A stretch of 64,000 bases of DNA from Allomuricauda sp. (GTDB taxonomy: Bacteria; Bacteroidota; Bacteroidia; Flavobacteriales; Flavobacteriaceae), in the NCBI GenBank assembly GCA_003712125.1, contig RHLF01000002.1, positions 1,054,001 through 1,118,000 on the forward strand, written 5' to 3'. Shown one piece after another: positions 1-7,988 of this stretch; positions within the stretch are counted from its first letter, which is position 1, and each line of letters begins with the position of its first letter. The position numbers and the translations under genes were made by a program. Below the pieces are notes generated by a model. The model was given only the letters and a program-made list of their open reading frames with translations. It was not told where the DNA came from and did no database searches.

Positions 1-856
1 TCACCTTGCCTCGAATTCGCGTTCCTATTAATGCCAAATCACCGATTACATCCAAGAGCTTGTGGCGTGCCGCCTCGTTCGGTTGATGCAAGGTCAAGTT
101 GTCGAGAATACCATTGGGTTTTACCGATAACTTCTTCTTGTTGAAAGCTTTCTCAAGCTTTTTCATGGTAGGTTCGGAAATCTCCTTATCCACATAAACA
201 ATGGCATTGTTCAAATCACCGCCCTTGATAAGGCCATGTTCGAGCAACATTTCCAGCTCATGCAGAAAACTGAATGTACGTGCATTCGCTATTTCAGAAG
301 AGAAATCCGTAATATTTTCAAGAGTAGCATTTTGGGTGCCGAGCACCTTGGTACCAAAATCGACCATGGTCGTCACTTGATACGACTCTGATGGAATAAC
401 CGTAATCTCGCTACCCGTGGCTTCATCTTTATAGGAAATCACATCTTTCACCACATACTCTTCCCTATTGGCATTCTGTTCTTCGATACCAACTTCTTGT
501 AGGGCTTCTACGAAGAATTTTGAAGAGCCGTCCATGATGGGAGGTTCCGGTGCGTCAAGCTCTATCATCACATTGTCCACTTCCATGCCCACCAATGCTG
601 CCAAGACATGCTCAGAGGTTTGAATTTTGACCCCATTCTTCTCTAGATTGGTACCTCGTTGTGTGTTGACCACATAATTGGCATCCGCTTCGATAACGGG
701 CTCACCTTCAAGATCGATACGCTTAAAGGCATAGCCGTGGTTGACATCAGCGGGAACAAAGGTCATGGTCACATTCTCGCCAGTGTGCAATCCAACGCCT
801 TTAAGAGTAATTGATTTTTTAATGGTTTTCTGCTTCACCTCAATCTTTTTCACCAT
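1..856 (-). CDS. lpxC: UDP-3-O-acyl-N-acetylglucosamine deacetylase LpxC, probably the LpxC-FabZ fusion (3' end outside window)
   Basis: Not in the ORF track because it runs off the left edge; I translated it from ATG at 856 on the minus strand (MVKKIEVKQKTIKKSITLKG). About 285 residues are visible. They contain the LpxC landmarks GVGLHTGE near the start, the metal-binding SEHVLAAL segment, the substrate loop MDGSS and the catalytic HKLLDVIGDLALIG region. LpxC removes the acetyl group from UDP-3-O-acyl-GlcNAc using zinc, the committed cytoplasmic step of lipid A synthesis. In Bacteroidota LpxC is commonly fused to the dehydratase FabZ, but that half would lie outside this window, so the fusion is inference. 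The start overlaps the end of lpxD by 17 nt, so the two genes are translationally linked in one operon. Confidence 0.95.
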   Translation of the reverse strand, partial: MVKKIEVKQKTIKKSITLKGVGLHTGENVTMTFVPADVNHGYAFKRIDLEGEPVIEADANYVVNTQRGTNLEKNGVKIQTSEHVLAALVGMEVDNVMIELDAPEPPIMDGSSKFFVEALQEVGIEEQNANREEYVVKDVISYKDEATGSEITVIPSESYQVTTMVDFGTKVLGTQNATLENITDFSSEIANARTFSFLHELEMLLEHGLIKGGDLNNAIVYVDKEISEPTMKKLEKAFNKKKLSVKPNGILDNLTLHQPNEAARHKLLDVIGDLALIGTRIRGKV

Positions 857-1871
857 CTATCTTTTTTTCTATTGCAGCTACTTGATTTACCAATTTTGGT
901 AAGTTTTTAAAATGCACGTAGGATTTGTTGTAATCCCCATAATTTAGGGCTGGGGAGCCCTGAAGCACCTCATCATCTTTTACATTGCGTCCAATACCAG
1001 ATTGTGCTTGTATTTTCACTCGGTCACCAATGGTAATATGGCCAACGATACCCACTTGACCCCCAATTAAACAATGCTTTCCGATTTTTGTTGATCCTGC
1101 AACACCGGTTTGGGCAGCTATGGCTGTATGCTCGCCAATCTCAACATTATGGGCAATTTGAATTTGGTTGTCTAGTTTGACCCCTTTCCTTAAGATTGTA
1201 GATCCCAAGGTGGCGCGATCAATCGTGGTTCCGGCCCCAACGTCTACATTATCTTCAAGAATGACATTGCCGGTTTGGGGTACTTTGGCGTATTCCCCTT
1301 TTTCATTTGGCGTGAAACCAAAGCCATCGGCACCAATAATGGCACCACTATGAATCACACAACCATTACCGATTATGGATTCTGAATAAATTTTAGCCCC
1401 CGCATAGATCAGCACATCATTTCCTATAACTACATTATCACCGATATACACATTGGGAAATACCTTAACATTATTGCCTATTTTAACGTTGTTCCCAAGA
1501 TAGGAGAACGCACCCAAGTAAAATCCTTCGCCGTAGGTCGCAGATTCAGAAATATGGGAAGGGCTTTCTATACCGATCTTATTGTTCTTTACCTGGTTGT
1601 AGTATTCCAAAAGTTTCGAAAACGACTTGTAGGCATCGTCTACCTTTATGAGCGTTGTTGAAAGCGCTTGCTCAGGAACAAAATCCTTATTCACAATGGT
1701 GATCGAGGCTTTTGTTGAATAGATATAGGAGGTGTATTTTGGATTTGCCAAAAAGGTCAGGGAACCGATTTCCCCCTCTTCAATTTTTGACAGTTTATGT
1801 ACGGCTGTCTCAGGGTTGCCATCAACCTCTCCCTCTAATATTCCTGCTATCTGGGTAGCCGTAAATTTCAT
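840..1871 (-). CDS. lpxD: UDP-3-O-(3-hydroxyacyl)glucosamine N-acyltransferase LpxD
   Basis: 343 aa from ATG at 1871 (MKFTATQIAGILEGEV). The ORF-track start 16 codons upstream is rejected because the family begins at this N-terminal uridine-binding domain. Residues ~1-100 form that domain. Residues ~100-320 are left-handed beta-helix hexapeptide repeats (IGNNVKIGNNVKVFPNVYIG and similar), including the catalytic-His region NQIQIAHNVEIGE. LpxD adds the second 3-hydroxyacyl chain from acyl-ACP in lipid A synthesis. Length matches the usual ~340 aa. It lies 23 nt downstream of the HD-domain gene and upstream of lpxC on the same strand, the common flavobacterial order. Confidence 0.95.
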   Translation of the reverse strand: MKFTATQIAGILEGEVDGNPETAVHKLSKIEEGEIGSLTFLANPKYTSYIYSTKASITIVNKDFVPEQALSTTLIKVDDAYKSFSKLLEYYNQVKNNKIGIESPSHISESATYGEGFYLGAFSYLGNNVKIGNNVKVFPNVYIGDNVVIGNDVLIYAGAKIYSESIIGNGCVIHSGAIIGADGFGFTPNEKGEYAKVPQTGNVILEDNVDVGAGTTIDRATLGSTILRKGVKLDNQIQIAHNVEIGEHTAIAAQTGVAGSTKIGKHCLIGGQVGIVGHITIGDRVKIQAQSGIGRNVKDDEVLQGSPALNYGDYNKSYVHFKNLPKLVNQVAAIEKKIDGEKD

Positions 1872-1894
1872 CGCTGCAAAAGTAAGAAAATTTG

Positions 1895-3124
1895 TTAAAC
1901 GCTTGTCTTCGGATAGCAAGCATAGTATTTGGTAACTGTTTTGGATAAGGCCTGAAGGCCCAAATCATCTGATGCCTTGGCAACATCCGTTAATTTGCCA
2001 TTTTTTAGTAGAATATTAATGTTCTGATGTTGTACATCATAGGCCGTATTCTTTATTTCTCCCGAGAAGACAAAATAATCCACTTCGTCCTCAGCGACCT
2101 TATAATACGAGCGGGTCCATTTCTTTCTTTCAGCTAAACGGCTTTCTAAAAAGGGTTTGTTCTTTATTTTGATTTTTAGCAGGTCTCGGTTCAATAGCAT
2201 CTGACACAATCGCGACAGTACTTGGTCATCCGCATTTTGCCACATTTTGATCGCAGCCAATACATCTATATCATCGAGCCTTGCGAATTGCTCAAGAATT
2301 TCCCTCGACAAGGGCTGCCCTTCCACCGATTGCTGCAAGAAGTATAATAATGTAGCGCTACCGGGCAAATCAAATCCTTCCTCCAAGAGTTTTTTTGCCC
2401 TTTCTATCAAACGAACCAATAACATCTCAGCTACAAATCCGGTCTTATGCAGATACACCTGCCAGTACATGAACCGCCTGGCCATCAAAAATTTCTCAAC
2501 CGCATAGATGCCTTTTTCCTCAACCACCAATTGGTTGTCGACCACATTTAGCATGGTAATAAGGCGCTCTGAATTAATGTTGCCTTCGGTCACTCCCGTA
2601 TAAAAACTGTCGCGTTTCAGATAGTCAAGACGATCCATATCCAATTGACTCGAAACCAATTGGTTCATAAAATCTTTTGGATAGGCACCCTCAAAAATTG
2701 CTATGGCGGTTTCCAATTGACCGTCAAATTCATGGTTCAATTCTTGCATATAGGCCAACGAAATTGCCTCGTGACCATGTTCACCCAGAAGGTGATGCTC
2801 CAAGGCATGAGAAAAAGGACCATGACCGATATCGTGCAATAAAATGGCACAAAGCAAGCCTTTTTCCTCCTCCTCGGTTATTTCGACGTTCTTATACCGC
2901 AACACCTGAATGGCTTGCTGCATGAGATGCATACAGCCCAAGGCGTGGTGAAAACGGGTATGGTGGGCACCAGGAAATACCAGGTAAGACATCCCCATTT
3001 GCGCAATTCGTCGCAATCGTTGAAAATAGGGATGCGCAATCAGGTTAAAAATAAGTTCATTGGGCGTGCCAATAAATCCGTAGATTGGATCGTTGAATAT
3101 TTTAAGCTTGTTGGTCGTTGCCAA
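1895..3124 (-). CDS. HD-domain phosphohydrolase (dNTPase/SAMHD1-like)
   Basis: 409 aa. The N-terminal half carries the HD metal-dependent phosphohydrolase signature: QRLRRIAQMG, HTRFHHALG and LLHDIGHGPFSH (His97-Asp98), followed by the downstream Asp in SQLDMDRLDYLKRDS. This arrangement is typical of the YdfA/SAMHD1-like branch of deoxynucleotide triphosphohydrolases, which split dNTPs to nucleoside and triphosphate. Exact substrate cannot be read from sequence. The gene is divergent from porX with only 35 nt between the two starts, so their promoters must overlap neighbouring sequence. It is followed by lpxD on the same strand. This HD gene beside lpxD and porX is a recurrent flavobacterial arrangement. 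Confidence 0.85.
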   Translation of the reverse strand: MATTNKLKIFNDPIYGFIGTPNELIFNLIAHPYFQRLRRIAQMGMSYLVFPGAHHTRFHHALGCMHLMQQAIQVLRYKNVEITEEEEKGLLCAILLHDIGHGPFSHALEHHLLGEHGHEAISLAYMQELNHEFDGQLETAIAIFEGAYPKDFMNQLVSSQLDMDRLDYLKRDSFYTGVTEGNINSERLITMLNVVDNQLVVEEKGIYAVEKFLMARRFMYWQVYLHKTGFVAEMLLVRLIERAKKLLEEGFDLPGSATLLYFLQQSVEGQPLSREILEQFARLDDIDVLAAIKMWQNADDQVLSRLCQMLLNRDLLKIKIKNKPFLESRLAERKKWTRSYYKVAEDEVDYFVFSGEIKNTAYDVQHQNINILLKNGKLTDVAKASDDLGLQALSKTVTKYYACYPKTSV

Positions 3125-3159
3125 AAAGTTGCTATTTAATCCGACAAAGATACTTTTTA

Positions 3160-4701
3160 ATGAACACTATAGATATTCTTTGGGTCGATGACGAAATTGA
3201 CCTACTCAAACCCCACATCCTCTTCCTTGAACAAAAAGGATATAGCGTGGTAACCTGCCAAAGTGGGCAAGATGCCTTAGAGGAAATCAATGGAAAAACC
3301 TTCGACATTGTTTTCTTGGATGAAAACATGCCGGGCATATCCGGATTGGAAACCCTCAATGAAATCAAACAGATCGATGTAACCCTCCCCGTAGTGATGA
3401 TCACCAAAAGTGAGGAGGAATACATTATGGATGAGGCCATCGGTTCGAAGATTGCCGATTACCTGATAAAACCGGTGAATCCGAACCAAATATTGCTATC
3501 GCTCAAAAAGAGTTTGGACAATTCACGCCTGGTTTCTGAACGTACTACGGCCAATTACCAGCAAGAGTTTCGAAAAATTGCGATGGACCTATCCATGGTC
3601 AACTCATGGGAAGAGTGGACAGAACTCTATAAAAAGCTGATCTATTGGGAGCTTCGTCTCGAAGACATCGAAGACCTAAGCATGTTCGAGATATTGGAAT
3701 CACAAAAAGTCGAGGCCAATAGTCAATTCAGCAAATTTGTGGATAAAAATTACGGGGATTGGTTTGATGGTGAAGGCCCTATTATGTCGCATACCTTATT
3801 CAAAGAACTGATCAAACCTGAACTAAAGGACTCCAAAACTCTTTTATTGGTTATTGACAACTTGCGTTACGACCAATGGTTAGCCTTCGAAGATGTGTTG
3901 ACCAATTTCTACAGAAAGAAAAAGGAGACGCCCTATTATAGTATTCTACCAACGGCTACCCAGTATGCCCGTAATGCCATATTTTCAGGACTGACACCAT
4001 TGGATATGGAAAAGCAACATCCAGATTGGTGGAAAAACGATACCGACGAGGGCGGCAAGAATTTATTTGAGGCCGAATTTCTAGGGGCCCAGCTTCGCCG
4101 CTTGGGGTTGAACATCAATTGGGAATACCATAAAATCAGCAGCTTGCGACAAGGCAAACACCTGGCGCAGAATTTCCGTTCACAAAAAGACAACGACCTT
4201 ACCGTGATCGTCTACAATTTTGTGGATATGCTCTCGCATGCCAAGACCGAAATGGAGGTGATCAAAGAATTGGCTTCCAACGATAAAGCCTATCGATCTT
4301 TAACCTTGAGCTGGTTTAAAAACTCTCCGCTACTCGATATTATTCAACAAGCCCAAGATCTTGGTAAAAAATTGATCATCACCACGGACCATGGCACCAT
4401 CAATGTGAAGCATCCGTCAAAGGTCATCGGGGATCGTGATACCAGTTTGAACCTGCGCTATAAAACCGGGCGTAGTTTAACGTTTGAGAACAAAGATGTG
4501 TTGGCGGCCAAAAACCCGCACAGCCTGCATTTGCCCAATATCAATTTGAGCAGTTCGTACATTTTTGCGAAGAACGATCTGTTTTTTGCCTACCCCAATA
4601 AGTACAATCACTATGTGAGCTACTACCGCAACACCTACCAACATGGCGGGGTATCTTTGGAAGAAATGATTGTACCCTTTGTGGTGTTGGAAGCAAAATA
4701 A
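3160..4701 (+). CDS. porX: PorX-type response regulator with PglZ phosphatase-fold domain (type IX secretion regulator)
   Basis: 513 aa from ATG at 3160 (MNTIDILWVDDEID); the 14 extra codons of the ORF track precede the receiver domain and are rejected. Residues 1-~120 are a CheY-like receiver with acidic pair VDDE and phospho-Asp54 in FLDENMPG. The rest is a PglZ/alkaline-phosphatase-fold domain with metal-site segments LLVIDNLRYDQW and ITTDHGTINVKHP. In Porphyromonas gingivalis, PorX with the sensor PorY and sigma factor SigP controls type IX secretion genes, and the PglZ domain hydrolyses phosphodiesters of oligonucleotides. There is no porY next to it here. Length and domain order match the family closely. 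Confidence 0.92.
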   Translation: MNTIDILWVDDEIDLLKPHILFLEQKGYSVVTCQSGQDALEEINGKTFDIVFLDENMPGISGLETLNEIKQIDVTLPVVMITKSEEEYIMDEAIGSKIADYLIKPVNPNQILLSLKKSLDNSRLVSERTTANYQQEFRKIAMDLSMVNSWEEWTELYKKLIYWELRLEDIEDLSMFEILESQKVEANSQFSKFVDKNYGDWFDGEGPIMSHTLFKELIKPELKDSKTLLLVIDNLRYDQWLAFEDVLTNFYRKKKETPYYSILPTATQYARNAIFSGLTPLDMEKQHPDWWKNDTDEGGKNLFEAEFLGAQLRRLGLNINWEYHKISSLRQGKHLAQNFRSQKDNDLTVIVYNFVDMLSHAKTEMEVIKELASNDKAYRSLTLSWFKNSPLLDIIQQAQDLGKKLIITTDHGTINVKHPSKVIGDRDTSLNLRYKTGRSLTFENKDVLAAKNPHSLHLPNINLSSSYIFAKNDLFFAYPNKYNHYVSYYRNTYQHGGVSLEEMIVPFVVLEAK

Positions 4702-4749
4702 CGGACGAAGAATTCCAGAAGAACTCTCCATCCGATTTTGAAAATGGGT

Positions 4750-4941
4750 CTATTTTTTTATCAGCTTGATATAAAATAAATAGATACTACACCCCATGAT
4801 ATACAATGGCACAATGATTTTAGAAAAAGCGTGTAATAGGCCCACCTCTTCCCTTGATATTTCACTTATTCCTTGATACATGTCATAAATACTATATAGG
4901 AAAAAGGAAAAAATCAAGAGAATCCAAAAAAGCTTTTTCAT
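4750..4941 (-). CDS. small two-helix membrane protein, unknown (possible immunity-type partner)
   Basis: 63 aa starting MKKLFWILLIFSFFLYSIYD. One hydrophobic segment is at residues ~4-20 and another at ~42-60, joined by a short charged linker and ending in KLIKK. No family recognised. It starts 11 nt downstream of the stop of the bacteriocin-like lipoprotein gene on the same strand, so the two are probably cotranscribed. Base composition is AT-rich like that gene and unlike porX. A small hydrophobic protein immediately downstream of a possible pore-forming toxin would fit an immunity protein, but this is inference from position and topology only. Confidence 0.6.
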   Translation of the reverse strand: MKKLFWILLIFSFFLYSIYDMYQGISEISREEVGLLHAFSKIIVPLYIMGCSIYLFYIKLIKK

Positions 4942-4952
4942 TTGTTAATAGA

Positions 4953-5603
4953 TTATTTTTTACAAGCAGCAATTACATTATACGTACTCCACCCTTTGGT
5001 AATTAAAAATCCAACTGCAGCCGCGGTTCCAAATCCACCGGTCGCAGCGGTAACTCCAGCGAAAATTGCTGTAGCCAAAATTGTTCCAACAACTGCTCTT
5101 CCGCAAGCACCTCTTGCGACTAGATTTAAAGCGGATTTCGAACTATTTGTTATTTCACTATACTCAATAAAAGTATGAAGGTAGGTAAAAATTAATTCCG
5201 CAGTTTCTATTGATTCAACTTCTTCAACTTCTAATAAATCCTCATAAAAATTTTCGTTTGACAAGTTGTTCATTGCCCAATCGATTGTGTTCGGAAGACT
5301 TGTGTCAATACCATTAGAATCGAATAAAAATTCTAATCCATTGTTTTGAGCTATTTCCAAGTTTTTGTCAAATTCAAAATTGAAAATTTCTTGAACTTGA
5401 TCATTTAATGAACTTTTAAATCCAAAAGTACCTCCGCTCTCAAATTTGTGTTCAATGTCGTTATGAATACTTCTTAGCATTTCGACTGAGAGTTCTTCAT
5501 TTGAAGAATCAAGAGTTTCATATTGTGTGCACGAGAAACATAGCACTAACATTGCCAAGAAAATTGAAAGATTAGATTTTCCGTTAAAATTATTTGCTCT
5601 CAT
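4953..5603 (-). CDS. lipoprotein-like precursor with bacteriocin-like hydrophobic Gly/Ala-rich C-terminus
   Basis: 216 aa from ATG at 5603 (MRANNFNGKSNLSIFLAMLV); the 11 upstream codons are rejected because this start places a normal signal peptide. The signal ends at a lipobox-like CFSC. Residues ~30-155 are acidic and mostly helical. The last 50 residues change character completely: a Cys (167), then a long Gly/Ala-rich hydrophobic stretch (ATAIFAGVTAATGGFG), then a second Cys (214) near the terminus. That tail resembles membrane-active peptides released from precursors such as SdpC or class II bacteriocins, but I cannot assign a family. Neighbours are the 63-aa membrane protein downstream and a divergent XRE regulator upstream. 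Confidence 0.65.
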   Translation of the reverse strand: MRANNFNGKSNLSIFLAMLVLCFSCTQYETLDSSNEELSVEMLRSIHNDIEHKFESGGTFGFKSSLNDQVQEIFNFEFDKNLEIAQNNGLEFLFDSNGIDTSLPNTIDWAMNNLSNENFYEDLLEVEEVESIETAELIFTYLHTFIEYSEITNSSKSALNLVARGACGRAVVGTILATAIFAGVTAATGGFGTAAAVGFLITKGWSTYNVIAACKK

Positions 5604-5675
5604 AATATTTGATTTTTTGTTACTAAAACTTGCCATGACATCTCAAATATAGTATTTATTCTCTATTATACAAAT

Positions 5676-5711
5676 TATAATCTATATTATAGCGCATTTA
5701 GTCTGTATAGA
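5676..5711. promoter_or_regulatory. overlapping inverted repeats between toxin-like gene and XRE regulator
   Basis: TATAAT-CTAT-ATTATA (5676-5691) is a perfect 6-bp inverted repeat, and TCTATA (5681-5686) pairs with TATAGA (5706-5711). A -7-like TATCTTTA lies at 5733-5740 before the XRE gene. The position between two divergent starts fits an operator for the XRE protein. The sequence is very AT-rich, so chance repeats are likely. Confidence 0.25.
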
Positions 5712-5761
5712 TTTATTTTTCATAGAAAATAGTATCTTTAGGGCCTACCAATAATGATTTT

Positions 5762-6142
5762 ATGCTCAAGGCCATTGATCGTGTGATGCAGTTTATAGAC
5801 TATGCGGGTATGAGTGCCCGGCAATTTGATATCAGTATAGGCGCCAGTAATGGGTATACCCTGCGCATGAAAAAGAATAAAGCTTCCATTGGCAGCGATG
5901 TTATCGAAAATATCATCAAAACCTATCCACAGCTCAATTTGATATGGTTGATTACCGGTGAGGGTGAAATGCTCAATCCGGACAAAGAAACGTTACGTAC
6001 CGGAAAACTACCGCGTGAAAAGGAGATGGAGATTGAGCGTATCATTGAGGCCAAAATCAAAAAACGCCAAGAGCAAGAATTACAAGATTTATTGAAGGCC
6101 GTAAATAAGGAGATAGCTAAGCAGCAAAAAAAGGAGAAATAA
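5762..6142 (+). CDS. XRE/CI-like helix-turn-helix regulator
   Basis: 126 aa. The N-terminal ~70 residues look like the lambda-repressor-like HTH domain common in Bacteroidota accessory DNA: a helix containing MQFIDYAGMSARQFD, then IGASNGYTLRMKK and a segment ending LIWLITGEGEML. The C-terminal third is a highly charged coiled coil (EKEMEIERIIEAKIKKRQ) and probably mediates oligomerisation. There is no peptidase domain, so it is not a LexA-type cleavable repressor. It is divergent from the bacteriocin-like gene, which makes it the natural candidate regulator of that pair. It shares the same HTH layout with the protein at 14296. Confidence 0.8.
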   Translation: MLKAIDRVMQFIDYAGMSARQFDISIGASNGYTLRMKKNKASIGSDVIENIIKTYPQLNLIWLITGEGEMLNPDKETLRTGKLPREKEMEIERIIEAKIKKRQEQELQDLLKAVNKEIAKQQKKEK

Positions 6143-6160
6143 GTTCCCCGCAGTTTTGGC

Positions 6161-7156
6161 CTATTTACTATTTAATTCTTGCTCCAATTTACTTTTAAGC
6201 TCTTTAAGTCCTTTAAGATTGTTAAGGGAATCATGCAGTTCTTTTTTATACTCCTCAATAAACTTCTGTCTTTCAAGGTTTCTTTTACCCACAGCTTCCT
6301 TTATCTTTGAATATTTAGTTTCAAGAAAAAGGGCGACCCGGCTCTGATGTTCAACAATTTGTGCTATGGCAACAAGAAAAATAGCCAGCAAAGTTAGTAC
6401 AGGGGCCGATTGAACCACTTCTATTTCATCCACAACACCGGAATCTTCTCCGAACAAGTTTATTATTTGATAGATATATAGTATTACTGCAGACAAAAAA
6501 GTATATCTAATCCAATCTCTTGTTCTAAAATAAAATATAAGGATTGGGATTAGAAAACAGATTTTCACAAATAAGTAATAAAATGCACCATTGGCATCTT
6601 TAAAACCATAGCTGCCAAATTGAAAAAAGTATAAATCATAATATCCTGTTCCCTCGGGAAGATATTTCCAAAAATCTCGTAAAAATGGCATGCTAATTAA
6701 GAGTACAGCTGCACCTATATTTCTCTTGGAGTTCCAAAACTCGCAGAAATCTTGAATAAATTGGTCCTTATATTTTAGGAGACTAAAAATAAGCCAACTA
6801 AGTAAAATTACTATTGTAAATAATTTTACATCAAAATGTTCAATATTGCTGTTTTTAGGATTAAAAGACTCAAAAAACCTCCACAAGGTCATATAAATTG
6901 GAAACAATAATAATGTGCGAAACGCAAATGACTGTCTATTCCAAATAACGAATATAATTATCAACCAGATTCCCCTAGAAGACATTGCCCATATAAAATT
7001 TTGATTTGTTGTGTAGTCATGGTCAAATCTGTAACTAAAAAAATCAAAGCCAGATTGAGGAGCTTCGGAAAAATAAATATGACTGTATGGCAATAATGGC
7101 AAGAGAAAAACCACAAGAGCAATTAGTATTTCTTTTTTTTGAATTAGCTTCGTCAT
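6161..7156 (-). CDS. multi-pass membrane protein with internal duplication and C-terminal coiled coil, unknown
   Basis: 331 aa from ATG at 7156; the ORF-track start is a TTG three codons earlier. It has about eight predicted membrane segments followed by a charged helical tail from ~residue 285 (KRNLERQKFIEEYKKEL). The two membrane halves look alike: each has a start with a hydrophobic helix, a [DY]FF..[FR]F..GS/DHD loop, a helix pair with LIPIL/LIIIF, an aromatic IYQI / LWRF segment and an acidic loop. The second half also resembles the whole membrane part of the 180-aa protein at 7989, including FFQFGSYGFKDANGAFYY versus FFLFEMGSNGWGDARTALWYY. No function is recognised. AT-rich, convergent with the XRE gene and divergent from tsaE. 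Confidence 0.75.
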   Translation of the reverse strand: MTKLIQKKEILIALVVFLLPLLPYSHIYFSEAPQSGFDFFSYRFDHDYTTNQNFIWAMSSRGIWLIIIFVIWNRQSFAFRTLLLFPIYMTLWRFFESFNPKNSNIEHFDVKLFTIVILLSWLIFSLLKYKDQFIQDFCEFWNSKRNIGAAVLLISMPFLRDFWKYLPEGTGYYDLYFFQFGSYGFKDANGAFYYLFVKICFLIPILIFYFRTRDWIRYTFLSAVILYIYQIINLFGEDSGVVDEIEVVQSAPVLTLLAIFLVAIAQIVEHQSRVALFLETKYSKIKEAVGKRNLERQKFIEEYKKELHDSLNNLKGLKELKSKLEQELNSK

Positions 7157-7176
7157 CAGTACCAATATAACATATT

Positions 7177-7587
7177 TTGGAGAAAATAGTCTATAATATC
7201 GATAAAATAAACGAGATTGCCCAACTGTTGTTACAACAGCAACAGCATAAGGCGTTCTGTTTTTACGGCCCGATGGGCGCGGGCAAAACCACCCTAATCA
7301 AGGCCTTGGTGGAGGCGTTGGGGGCGGTGGACTCCGGGAACAGCCCCACTTTTGGCCTGGTGAACCGCTATGAAAATGCCGAAGGCATCCTGCTCGCCCA
7401 TCATTTTGACTTTTACCGTATTGAGCATGAGGTGGAGGTATTGGATATGGGCATTGAGGATTACTTTGCTAGTGAGGCCCATATCTTTATCGAGTGGCCC
7501 GAGAAAATACCCAATCTCCTCCTTGAAGACCATCTTAAGGTTAACTTGCAGTTTATCGATGAAACCACCCGAAGTATCGAGTTTTAG
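7177..7587 (+). CDS. tsaE: tRNA threonylcarbamoyladenosine biosynthesis ATPase TsaE
   Basis: 136 aa. It starts at TTG (7177), because no ATG occurs before the conserved ATPase core. Walker A is GPMGAGKTT; the following SPTFGLVNRY and HFDFYRI segments and the FIEWPEKIP end are family hallmarks. TsaE assists TsaB and TsaD in forming the t6A modification at position 37 of ANN-decoding tRNAs, in the cytoplasm. Length is within the family's usual 130-160 aa. In flavobacteria it commonly sits between porX and alanine dehydrogenase; here that order is kept but split by accessory genes on both sides. Confidence 0.93.
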   Translation: MEKIVYNIDKINEIAQLLLQQQQHKAFCFYGPMGAGKTTLIKALVEALGAVDSGNSPTFGLVNRYENAEGILLAHHFDFYRIEHEVEVLDMGIEDYFASEAHIFIEWPEKIPNLLLEDHLKVNLQFIDETTRSIEF

Positions 7588-7719
7588 CCTCTTAAAGATT
7601 TGTTAACCGCATTTTTTTGTAGTTTCAACACAGTTCCCTCAGGATCGGTGAAGTGACCTCATTTTAGGATGAAATGCAAATTTTATCGTTCAAATGCACA
7701 TTTTGCTAAAATATTTCGC

Positions 7720-7727
7720 TACATTTG
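7720..7727 (+). promoter_or_regulatory. -7 element before the 46-aa peptide gene
   Basis: TACATTTG matches the Bacteroidota -7 consensus TAnnTTTG and lies 42 nt before the ATG at 7770. No TTG element is found at exactly 19 bp; the nearest TTTTG is 14 bp upstream, so the -33 assignment is weak. Confidence 0.4.
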
Positions 7728-7769
7728 CTTCTGAATGAATTCATTTATTGTTAACCAAAAAAATGTACG

Positions 7770-7910
7770 ATGAACACTAGAAAAGTATTTTTTGGTCTAT
7801 TAGGTGTTGCCTTTTTGGCAATGACCGCTGTATCTACCACTGTTATCAGTGATGATACTTTGGATAATGGTACTACTCAAATTGACAAAAGAAATGTCAA
7901 GAATCAGTAG
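7770..7910 (+). CDS. 46-aa secreted or membrane-anchored peptide, unknown
   Basis: Too short for the ORF track. ATG at 7770 gives MNTRKVFFGLLGVAFLAMTA followed by VSTTVISDDTLDNGTTQIDK and RNVKNQ, ending at TAG 7908-7910. The N-terminus is a clear signal peptide or single membrane helix (residues ~6-25). The remaining ~20 residues are polar. It has its own upstream -7 element and an immediately following strong rho-independent terminator, so it is an independent small transcription unit of about 230 nt. No family recognised. The terminator, promoter and clean signal peptide make it likely to be real rather than a chance ORF. Confidence 0.7.
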   Translation: MNTRKVFFGLLGVAFLAMTAVSTTVISDDTLDNGTTQIDKRNVKNQ

Positions 7911-7928
7911 GACTAATACCTAAAATGC

Positions 7929-7954
7929 AAAGCCCCTTTTTGGGGCTTTTTTTA
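7929..7954 (+). terminator. rho-independent terminator of the 46-aa peptide gene
   Basis: AAAGCCCC-TTTTT-GGGGCTTTTTTT: a GC-rich hairpin (AGCCCC/GGGGCT) followed by a U-tract, starting 19 nt after the TAG at 7910. Confidence 0.9.
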
Positions 7955-7988
7955 TACAATAAATTTAGGTAACTGTTGTTATACAGTT

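Noticed and set aside
7672-7698. Two AAATGCA half-sites 20 bp apart, resembling the zinc operator arm
   Set aside because: They are direct, not inverted, repeats and no GTTGCATTT arm follows, so they do not form the palindrome seen at 51425 and 63110.
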